Shown here one piece after another: positions 16,814 to 23,797 of a stretch of 64,000 nucleotides of DNA. Under the pieces are notes generated by a model. It searched no databases, was not told the origin of the DNA, and saw only the letters and a list, made by a program, of their open reading frames with translations. The position numbers and the translations under genes were made by a program. Position 1 is the stretch's first letter. Each line of letters begins with the position of its first letter. Source of the stretch: Pedobacter terrae (lineage in GTDB: Bacteria > Bacteroidota > Bacteroidia > Sphingobacteriales > Sphingobacteriaceae); contig NZ_FNCH01000004.1 of NCBI RefSeq assembly GCF_900100705.1, positions 124,001-188,000 on the forward strand, read 5' to 3'.

Positions 16814-18250
16814 CTAATCCTCTCTGCTTCCATCATCAGCCATTCTTACCATTTTAGGCTCGAATTTAGCCACCACATCAACCAGTTCGGTTTGTGCCGC
16901 CATTACTTTATGGATGTCTTTATAAGCCATTGGGGCTTCGTCTAACCCTGCACCAATCAAGGTTACATGATGATCTTTCAAAATTGCTTTCATATCCGAT
17001 TTGGTAATCGATTGGATCGCTTTCGTTCTGCTCATTTGTCTACCGGCACCATGTGATGCCGAATTGATGGCGCTGGTTTCGCCCTTTCCTCTGACCAAAA
17101 ACCCTGGCGCAGTCATACTGCCGGGAATAATCCCCATCACACCCTTGCCTGCAGGCGTAGCACCTTTACGATGAACAATTACTTCCTCTCCATTGATCGA
17201 CTCTTTCCAGGCAAAGTTATGGTGATTTTCTATCTTAGCTAAAACTTTTGCACCAATGGCTTTAGTTAATCTTTTATGAATTACCTCATGACAGGCAGAG
17301 GCATAATCGCCAGCTAAGTTCATGGCAATCCAATACTCTTGCCCTTCGGCAGTATTCAAATCTAAATAAGCCAGGTTAACGGCCTCTTTAGGGAGTTTAC
17401 AAATGTCTTTTGCCAGTTTGGTATAATGACCGGCTATAGTAGCGCCTAAGCCGCGCGAACCGGAGTGGGTTAATAAAGCCACGTAACGACCTTTATCAAT
17501 ATTTAAAACCTCATCACGTTCGGCGAAATCGATAATGCCCCATTCTACGAAATGGTTACCACCGCCAGATGTACCTAATTGAGCCCAGGCTTTTCCGTGC
17601 AGATTTTTCAAAAAAGGAGTGCTGTTAAAAGCTTCATCTTCTAAAACCTCATGGTCTGCTTTTTCAGTTCCTTTAAAGTTTTGCCCGGCACCAAATTTCG
17701 TAAAAGCAATCAACTCGCGTTTGTACATGGCATCTTTACCAAAATAATGTTTTTCGGGAATGTCGAAAATGCTCAGTGCCATTCGGCAACCAATATCAAC
17801 ACCTACACCATAAGGGATAATGGCATTTCTGGTAGCCAGTACACCGCCGATAGGGAGGCCATAACCTTGATGTGCATCGGGCATTAAAGCACCCGCTACA
17901 GATACCGGCAATTTCATGGCTATATCCATTTGGTTTCTGGCACCTTCTTCAATGTAATCAGGACCAAATATTGCATATGTTTTTGCCTCATTTACGAGCG
18001 CTATAGTTTCGTCTTTTGGTACATTGGCTTCTTCAATCATGGCTGTTGCTAATATATTTAAAACCGGATCATCCAAAAAACTTTCGGGGTAATCTTTTAC
18101 TTTTTTAAACAAAGCCAGCAATTCTTTTTCTTCGATAGCTGAAAAATTTGCTTTCAAAGTATCTAAGGCCAGGCCTAGTATTTTTCCTTCGGAATAACCT
18201 ATTTCAATCAGGTCTTTTCCTGTTATGTTGTTTTTCATTTTATTCTTCAT
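16814..18250 (-). CDS. rtcB: RNA ligase RtcB
   Basis: About 478 residues. RtcB joins RNA ends with 2',3'-cyclic or 3' phosphate to 5'-OH using GTP and Mn. Visible motifs: PDAHQGYGLPIGGV and GVDIGCRM (metal Cys/Asp), GTSGGGNHFVE, LLTHSGSRGLG, MGIIPGSMTAPGFLVRG and the guanylylated His in SASHGAGRQMSR near residue 400. I use ATG 18250; ATG 18238 is equally possible, and a start further up lacks support. It lies 50 bp downstream of the slipin gene and likely shares its transcript. No archease or RtcA gene is present in the window. Confidence 0.95.
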   Translation of the reverse strand: MKNKMKNNITGKDLIEIGYSEGKILGLALDTLKANFSAIEEKELLALFKKVKDYPESFLDDPVLNILATAMIEEANVPKDETIALVNEAKTYAIFGPDYIEEGARNQMDIAMKLPVSVAGALMPDAHQGYGLPIGGVLATRNAIIPYGVGVDIGCRMALSIFDIPEKHYFGKDAMYKRELIAFTKFGAGQNFKGTEKADHEVLEDEAFNSTPFLKNLHGKAWAQLGTSGGGNHFVEWGIIDFAERDEVLNIDKGRYVALLTHSGSRGLGATIAGHYTKLAKDICKLPKEAVNLAYLDLNTAEGQEYWIAMNLAGDYASACHEVIHKRLTKAIGAKVLAKIENHHNFAWKESINGEEVIVHRKGATPAGKGVMGIIPGSMTAPGFLVRGKGETSAINSASHGAGRQMSRTKAIQSITKSDMKAILKDHHVTLIGAGLDEAPMAYKDIHKVMAAQTELVDVVAKFEPKMVRMADDGSRED

Positions 18251-18299
18251 TAATCCCCGGCAGGTAACATTCACCTAGCCGAGGGGTTTCTAAATTTAA

Positions 18300-19397
18300 T
18301 TATTTTACGAAGATTTGCTTCAATTGATCCACAATTTGGCCACTGCCAGATAAACTAATGTTATTGATTTTTTCTGCGATTTTCTCTACGTATTCCATCT
18401 CTTTCAACTTATACAGCATATTGTTATCTTCCATTAATTTAGCGGTATTTAATAAACTTCTGGTCGAAGCCGTTTCTTCTCTTCTTGTAATGATATTGGC
18501 CTGCGCTCTTTTCTCGGTAATTAAAACCTGGTTCATCATCTCTTTCACATCGCCTGGCAAAATAATATCTTTAACGCCGCAGTTAATTAATTTTACGCCC
18601 AACTCGGCTACCTTAGCCAAGGTTAAATCCCTTACTTGTGCGGCAATTCTTTCCTTACTTTCCATCAATTCATCAAAAGTCATTAAGCCAACCGATTCCC
18701 TTAAGGCCAATTGCATGGTGATGTACAATTGCTTATCAAAATCTTTGTTCTCCAATAACGCTTTGATGATGTCATCAACTTTATATTGAATACTGAAGTT
18801 TACCCTTAATTGTGCTTTGTCCTTGGTTAAGATTTCTTGACCAATAATCTCCATGTTCAATTGCCTCATATCGGTTTTTAAAACTTGAATGGCAGTCGCA
18901 TTTTTCCAGTAAATATAGTTTCCTGCTTCCATTACCCTTTCAAATTTACCATCAATAAATAACAAGGCTTTTTCGAAAGACTCCACTTTGTAAGCCCTGA
19001 TGTAATTTAATAAGGGTGCTTTTTCTAACAAATTTTTATCGATCGTTTCATCAATGTTGATGTTACTGATATCGACTTTGACAAAGTGATATGTAGATAG
19101 ACCTTTCCAGATGGCTTGCTTGCCAGCGGTTAAAACATTCTTGAAATTTCCGTTTCGGTAAACAAGTGCCAACTCATTATCGGCTACATTTACTACGTGC
19201 ACTAAACTGGTAAAACCGGTATCTGTTAGCAGTACTTCTAATTCTGCAAGGGTGAAAAAATACTCTTTTCCCATATCGAACAAAGTGATGTCTTCTCCAA
19301 AACCTAACCAGTAAGTCCCTGCGGTTAATACGTTTTTTAATTTTCCTCTTTTAAACACCAATCCAACATAATTGGTGTTAATGGTTACTCTTTTCAT
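18300..19397 (-). CDS. Slipin-type SPFH/band-7 protein with N-terminal triple repeat
   Basis: A 365-residue cytosolic protein with no TM segment. Three related units, VGLVFKRGKLKNVLTAGTYW (about 11-30), LALVYRNGNFKNVLTAG (about 76-92) and KALLFIDGKFERVMEAGNY (about 143-161), precede an SPFH core (ILTKDKAQLRVNFSIQYKV, about 190-208) and a helical tail with ITEKRAQANIITRREETAST typical of slipins. SPFH proteins form ring-like scaffolds. It is directly upstream of rtcB, so a role in RNA repair, perhaps as a platform for RtcB or the RNA at 19.7 kb, is inferred from context. Confidence 0.85.
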   Translation of the reverse strand: MKRVTINTNYVGLVFKRGKLKNVLTAGTYWLGFGEDITLFDMGKEYFFTLAELEVLLTDTGFTSLVHVVNVADNELALVYRNGNFKNVLTAGKQAIWKGLSTYHFVKVDISNINIDETIDKNLLEKAPLLNYIRAYKVESFEKALLFIDGKFERVMEAGNYIYWKNATAIQVLKTDMRQLNMEIIGQEILTKDKAQLRVNFSIQYKVDDIIKALLENKDFDKQLYITMQLALRESVGLMTFDELMESKERIAAQVRDLTLAKVAELGVKLINCGVKDIILPGDVKEMMNQVLITEKRAQANIITRREETASTRSLLNTAKLMEDNNMLYKLKEMEYVEKIAEKINNISLSGSGQIVDQLKQIFVK

Positions 19398-19708
19398 GTT
19401 TTTTGATGTTAAGATTTATAATTATTTAATTGTTTCGCTTACAAAGCCTTGTAAAAGCACATTCATCTGGTTTTTGCGGAAATAAATTGAATCCAGATTT
19501 GTTTAAAAATGAAATCAGTTTTTAGTTAGATGAAATCCGGGGATGAGTACTAACATTTAATATTTGATTTTTAAATCGATTCGTTCATCGTTTTTATTTT
19601 CAAAGCAAAAGCAAATTTGCCTGTCAGGATCAGAAATGAGCCTTTAAGCTAAATGTGGTTTTACAAGGTAGTTTTTTGAGCATTTTGAAAAGTTACTCTT
19701 CTTTTTTG

Positions 19709-19969
19709 TTTTGGATTTTGAGCCCTAAACGCTTACCAATTAGCTATTCCAACAACTTGGAAGCAGGATTCGAACCTGCATATTTGGTTGCTACTCTACC
19801 CCTGAGTTATTCCGGATTGCTCCGGAAGTGGGATTCGAACCCACGACACACAACGTGTTTAGACAATCTATTACAACTTATACCAGAATATAAAATTTAT
19901 ACTTTGGGGCTATTCCGAAACCCGCAACCATGGATATTCATTGTTTAGTATTGCCATCCCTTTCGGGAT
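19709..19969 (-). ncRNA. Y-RNA-like RNA with two permuted tRNA-like domains
   Basis: Read on the minus strand. A GAAA-capped hairpin (ATCCC/GGGAT, 19956-19969) comes first. Unit 1: T-arm GTGGG-TTCGAAT-CCCAC (19828-19844), then closed acceptor hairpin TTCCGGA-GCAA-TCCGGAA (19810-19827), then TA and D-arm ACTC-AGGGGTA-GAGT (19793-19807). Unit 2: T-arm GCAGG-TTCGAAT-CCTGC (19763-19779), acceptor hairpin TTCCAA-GTTG-TTGGAA (19747-19762), TA, D-arm GCT-AATTGGTA-AGC (19731-19744), then a CTCAAAA loop like a Leu anticodon arm (19716-19722). T-arm before D-arm with a capped acceptor is the layout of tRNA-mimic Y RNA domains. TGGTTGC (19924-19930) pairs with GCAACCA (19785-19791), closing unit 1. It is on the same strand as, and about 310 bp before, slipin-rtcB. 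Ends are approximate; no Ro60 gene is visible. Confidence 0.72.
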
Positions 19970-20007
19970 TTCTTCATATGAATTTTAGCAATAATTCCTA
20001 AGCGATC

Positions 20008-20061
20008 GTCACCCTGAATTTATTTCAGGGTCTTAGATGCTGAAATAAATTCAGCAGGACG
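20008..20061. repeat. Double-hairpin intergenic repeat, copy 2
   Basis: CCCTGAA-TTTAT-TTCAGGG followed by TGCTGAA-ATAAA-TTCAGCA, bounded by GTCA and GACG. It is the inverted counterpart of the element at 8445-8507. Confidence 0.65.
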
Positions 20062-20165
20062 ATTAATTAAAATATTACATCTGCTAAAAATCTATTTATA
20101 TTTTTCAAAGAACTGAATTATCGACTGGCGACATTACAAAGATGTCATCAACGCTACGCGGAGGA

Positions 20166-20285
20166 ATTGCGCAGTGAATAAAATCCTAATGAATTCTATT
20201 ACAATAATTGATTATCAGTATTATAAAATTTATTTTATGGTCGATTTTACATTTTTGGTGATCAATTGCGCAATTGTATTGCGCA
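20166..20285. promoter_or_regulatory. Three ATTGCGCA boxes, candidate WYL operator
   Basis: ATTGCGCA occurs at 20166-20173, 20265-20272 and 20278-20285; the second is inside the palindrome CAATTGCGCAATTG (20263-20276). They sit between the divergent tRNA-like RNA/slipin/rtcB side and the WYL gene, and the last overlaps the putative -33 box of the WYL promoter. Autoregulation is inferred. Confidence 0.4.
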
Positions 20286-20310
20286 GTTATAGGAAACTTA
20301 GTTATCTTTA
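20279..20310 (+). promoter_or_regulatory. Candidate promoter of the WYL regulator gene
   Basis: TTG (20279-20281) and TATCTTTA (20303-20310) are 21 bases apart, one mismatch from TAnnTTTG. The start codon is 50 bp downstream. Confidence 0.4.
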
Positions 20311-20359
20311 ACTGATACTGAAACACCATATTTTTAACCTCCAAGCTAAAACCTTCAAA

Positions 20360-21415
20360 ATGGCCATCAATAAATTAGCCCTTATTCGTTACAAAACCAT
20401 CGACGATTGTTTGAGAAACCGCTTCCGTAAATGGACACTCGATGATCTGATTGAAAAGGTTGCTGAAACCCTTTATGAGCTGGAAGGTATTACCAGTGGG
20501 GTAAGTAAGCGTACCATACAGGCTGATATTCAGTTGATGCGGAGTGATAAACTGGGTTATAATGCCCCAATTGTGGTAAAGGATAAGCGCTTTTATGCTT
20601 ATGAAGATCCGGGTTTTAGCATTACAAAAGCACCGATTAACCATGCCGATGTAGATAAAATGAAAGAAATTGTTGGCGTGCTAAAGCAGTTTAATGCCTT
20701 TAATTATTTCGACGAGATGAGCGATATGATTGCGCGTTTGGAGAATAACCTTTATAAATCGACCAAACAGACCGGCAACAACATCCAGCTGGAAAGTAAT
20801 AAGCTGGTAAAAGGACTGGAATGTATTCCATCGCTCTATCAGGCTGTTCTAAATAAACGATCGTTGTTGATTGAATATAAATCGTTCAAGGCCCAGCAGG
20901 CCCAGCAAAGTATTTATTATCCGTACCTTTTAAAAGAGTACAGAAACCGCTGGTTTTTGATCTGCAAGGCTAAAAAACGAGCTGGAATCTTAAATCTGGC
21001 TTTAGATCGTATTATCGAATTTCAGGAATTACCAAATGAAAATTTTGTCGCTTATGAAGGAGTAGATTTCGATCGTTATTACGATGATTTGATTGGGGTA
21101 ACCAAAAGCGAAAAAGACAGACCGCAAAAAGTAATTTTGGAATTTACGAACGATCATGCCCCTTATGTCATTACCAAGCCTTTACATACTTCGCAGGTTG
21201 TGTTGAATAAAAATGCCGGTACGACTACAATCAGGATTGATGTAGTGCTGAATTATGAACTGGAGCGCGAAATACTAGGTTTTGGAGAATGTGTTAAAGT
21301 GCGGTCGCCAAGGTTACTGATTGCTAAAATTAAGCGCCGTTTAGAACAGACCTACAAGCAATATGAGGCAATAGGTGAACAGGAGGCTGAGCGATTGAAA
21401 ATTATTAATAGTTAA
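20360..21415 (+). CDS. WYL-domain transcriptional regulator
   Basis: A 351-residue protein. The N-terminal 80 residues form a winged HTH (WTLDDLIEKVAETL then VSKRTIQADIQLMRS, the recognition helix). The central part, RSLLIEYKSFKA to YPYLLKEYRNRWFLICKAK (about 165-210), is the WYL core (with W-F-L), a fold that binds nucleic acid or nucleotide ligands; the C-terminus ends in the usual WCX-like region. It is divergent from the tRNA-like RNA, slipin and rtcB, so it is the likely regulator of that locus, perhaps sensing broken RNA. The ligand is inferred, not known. Confidence 0.85.
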   Translation: MAINKLALIRYKTIDDCLRNRFRKWTLDDLIEKVAETLYELEGITSGVSKRTIQADIQLMRSDKLGYNAPIVVKDKRFYAYEDPGFSITKAPINHADVDKMKEIVGVLKQFNAFNYFDEMSDMIARLENNLYKSTKQTGNNIQLESNKLVKGLECIPSLYQAVLNKRSLLIEYKSFKAQQAQQSIYYPYLLKEYRNRWFLICKAKKRAGILNLALDRIIEFQELPNENFVAYEGVDFDRYYDDLIGVTKSEKDRPQKVILEFTNDHAPYVITKPLHTSQVVLNKNAGTTTIRIDVVLNYELEREILGFGECVKVRSPRLLIAKIKRRLEQTYKQYEAIGEQEAERLKIINS

Positions 21416-21417
21416 AC

Positions 21418-21653
21418 GTTTTAGTAAACGAGAAGAACATCATTCAAACCGCTAAAATAAATCCAGTTAATGGCAAAGTCAAAATTCAGATTCTGATTGA
21501 CAAATCATCACTTGAAGTTTTTGGGAATGGCGGTGAAAAGGTCATTTCAACCATGATTTTTCCTGATGAAAAGGCTATCGGATTACAGCATTTTCGAAAG
21601 ATGGAAAAAGCACGTTAAGTAGTTTGAAGATCTGGGATTTGAGTAAAAGATAG
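21418..21653 (+). pseudogene. C-terminal remnant of a GH32 (levanase/sucrase) gene
   Basis: From 21424 the frame reads VNEKNIIQTAKINPVNGK, then ILIDKSSLEVFGNGGEKV and TMIFPDEKAIGLQHF, the C-terminal beta-sandwich of GH32 fructan hydrolases. A one-base loss in the T-run 21591-21594 shifts it; in the next frame it continues SKDGKSTLSSLKIWDLSKR and stops at 21651, the normal GH32 ending. No start codon or catalytic domain precedes it: the WYL stop is 3 bp upstream. It is a relic of about 78 codons, left by a deletion that joined it to the WYL gene. Confidence 0.75.
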
Positions 21654-21688
21654 TTGAAATCGTCAATGACAATAATATATTAAATATA

Positions 21689-21722
21689 AAAACCTTTTCT
21701 AAAAACTTAGAAAAGGTTTTTT
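21689..21722. terminator. Bidirectional terminator
   Basis: AAAACCTTTTCTAA (21689-21702) and TTAGAAAAGGTTTT (21707-21720) pair perfectly over a 4-base loop, with T-tracts on each strand. It lies after the GH32 relic and the end of prfC, which converge. Confidence 0.85.
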
Positions 21723-21741
21723 GCTTTATAGACTTCCGACT

Positions 21742-23325
21742 TTAAGATTTAAACTCACTTGTTTTATGGAATTCAATATCAGGGTAATCCTGTTTGGTTA
21801 AATTAATCATATACTCACTATCGGCCAGGTAAACAGGATTAGCTTCTTTATCAAAGCCGATGTGCTGTTGCTTACGTTTCACAAACTCATCCAGTTTCTT
21901 TCTATCGGTAGAAGTTACCCAGCTCGAACGGGTATAGCTTAGCGTACGGAAACGACATTTTGCCCCATATTCATGTTCCAGCCTGAAATTAATTACCTCG
22001 AACTGGAGTTCGCCAACCGCGCCGATCACTTTTCGGTTTCCAGGCTGCATGACGAATAACTGCGCAACCCCCTCATCTGTTAATTGTTCGATACCTTTTT
22101 CTAACTGCTTGGTGCGCATTGGGTCCATATTTTCTACCTCTTTAAATATAGAAGGAGAGAAACTCGGGATCCCTTTAAACTGTAGTTTTTCACCTTCAGT
22201 TAAAGTATCGCCAATTTTAAAATTCCCGCTATCGTACAAACCAACCACATCACCGGGCCAAGCCTCTTCTACAATGCTCTTCTCGTTCGCCATAAAATCC
22301 ATAGGGTTAGAGAATTTCAGCTTTTTATCCTGACGGGTATGGTAATAAAATTTATTACGTTCAAATTTACCAGAGCAAATCCTCAAAAAGGCAATCCTGT
22401 CCCGGTGTTTGGGGTCTAAATTGGCGTGAATTTTAAATACAAACCCACTGAAATTTTTCTCTTCAACCAATACATCACGTTCTTCAGCTTCACGGTGACG
22501 CGGACTTGGCGCGATATCTATAAATGTATCCAGTAGCTCTTTAATCCCGAAATTGTTAATTGCACTGCCAAAAAACACAGGTGCAACCAGGCCATCGGTA
22601 TATAAATCTTTATCAATCTTGCCATAAATACCATCAACCAGTTCAACATCATCTTTCAACGTATTGATTTCGTTTTCTTTTAGGTAATTTAATAAAGAAG
22701 GATCATTTAAATCGCTTGCCGCCACAACCGAATCGGTTACTTTGGTTTTATCAGAATTAAATAAATTTAAATGCTTGTTATATATGCTATATACACCTTT
22801 AAAAGTATGTCCCTGCCCGATAGGCCACGAAAGTGGACATAAACTGATGTTTAGTTTTTCCTCTATTTCATCCAATAAATCGTAAGCCTCTTTACCTTCG
22901 CGGTCCATTTTGTTGATGAAGATAATTACCGGCGTGTTCCGCATGCGGCAAACTGACATTAGTTTTTCTGTTTGTTCCTCCACACCCTTTACACAGTCAA
23001 CCACCAAAATCACACTATCCACAGCCGATAGTGTACGGTAGGTATCTTCAGCAAAGTCTTTGTGACCAGGTGTATCCAGGATATTAATACGTTTACCGCT
23101 GTACTCAAACCCCATTACCGAGGTGGCAACAGAGATACCACGCTGCTTTTCAATCTCCATAAAATCGGAGGTATTGCTCTGGTTTGCCTTATTTCTTTTC
23201 ACGGCACCAGCTGTATTGATGGCACCACCAAACAACAGAAACTTTTCTGTCAGTGTGGTTTTACCTGCATCGGGGTGACTAATAATGGCAAAGGTTTTAC
23301 GTTTTTCTATTTCAGGGTTAAGCAT
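21742..23325 (-). CDS. prfC: Peptide chain release factor 3
   Basis: A 527-residue translational GTPase that recycles RF1/RF2 after peptide release. G1 [15 protein letters not shown] (16-30), switch region [16 protein letters not shown]3 [18 protein letters not shown]4 INKMDREGK and the RF3-type C-terminal domain ([23 protein letters not shown]) are all present, and the length is typical. Monocistronic, ending at a strong hairpin. Start ATG 23325; the 466 bp upstream hold a dispersed repeat and a GTTAACTG-rich stretch. Confidence 0.96.
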   Translation of the reverse strand: MLNPEIEKRKTFAIISHPDAGKTTLTEKFLLFGGAINTAGAVKRNKANQSNTSDFMEIEKQRGISVATSVMGFEYSGKRINILDTPGHKDFAEDTYRTLSAVDSVILVVDCVKGVEEQTEKLMSVCRMRNTPVIIFINKMDREGKEAYDLLDEIEEKLNISLCPLSWPIGQGHTFKGVYSIYNKHLNLFNSDKTKVTDSVVAASDLNDPSLLNYLKENEINTLKDDVELVDGIYGKIDKDLYTDGLVAPVFFGSAINNFGIKELLDTFIDIAPSPRHREAEERDVLVEEKNFSGFVFKIHANLDPKHRDRIAFLRICSGKFERNKFYYHTRQDKKLKFSNPMDFMANEKSIVEEAWPGDVVGLYDSGNFKIGDTLTEGEKLQFKGIPSFSPSIFKEVENMDPMRTKQLEKGIEQLTDEGVAQLFVMQPGNRKVIGAVGELQFEVINFRLEHEYGAKCRFRTLSYTRSSWVTSTDRKKLDEFVKRKQQHIGFDKEANPVYLADSEYMINLTKQDYPDIEFHKTSEFKS

Positions 23326-23484
23326 AATAAAATTTTGGGTGTAAAAGATGATGAAACCTTGTTAAAGGAATTTAACAGCGATAAGATTTGAATATTGTTG
23401 TTTCATCAGGCCGCAAAGATAAGTAATTTGGTTAACTGTTTTAACTGGTTAATTGTTTAATTGAAAACTGATTGCAATTTTAAG

Positions 23485-23602
23485 ATTTGAAAAGCAGTTG
23501 TAATAGCTCTTTCGTTATTGCAGTCCTGCCATACACTATAGCTCCGATAGAAAAAATCGGAGGCTGCCGTTTCTGTCAGGTTTAGGTTACTTCTGCAGTA
23601 AT
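23485..23602 (-). repeat. Dispersed intergenic element, copy 2
   Basis: On the minus strand: ATTACTGC, CTAAACCTGACAGAAACGG, a CTCCGAT-TTTTTCT-ATCGGAG hairpin, GCAGGACTG, CAATAACGAAAGAGC and ACTGCTTTTCAAAT. Matches copies at 10470 and 46919. It lies in the 472-bp gap between prfC and the helicase gene; the remainder of that gap shows only a GTTAACTGTTTTAACTGG run (23432 on) and no gene. Confidence 0.7.
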
Positions 23603-23797
23603 TCTATTTGGGACATTAATTCGCGCTGATAATAATTATCTTGAATCATAAATCTAATAAAATCTGCTCAATTACTCTTCTTAACTAAAATTATCGATCA
23701 AAAATTAAAATTTCTCACCAATCATTCTTTAGTTTTGTGCTAAAATGTTTAGCTTTATTTATCCTCCCTGTTTTAGCAAACTAAAATTTTATTGCAG

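Noticed and set aside
19756-19816. An ordinary tRNA gene (D-arm and T-arm in normal order, minus strand)
   Set aside because: Only 13 bases lie between D-arm and T-arm, so there is no anticodon arm, and the acceptor ends pair for 4 bp only. The capped acceptor hairpins pair far better, supporting the permuted reading.
19655-19948. Plus-strand open frame of 97 codons containing EAGFEPA and WDSNPR
   Set aside because: These peptides are the usual translation of the antisense of T-arm sequence (GGTTCGAATCC). The frame is a by-product of the tRNA-like RNA on the minus strand.
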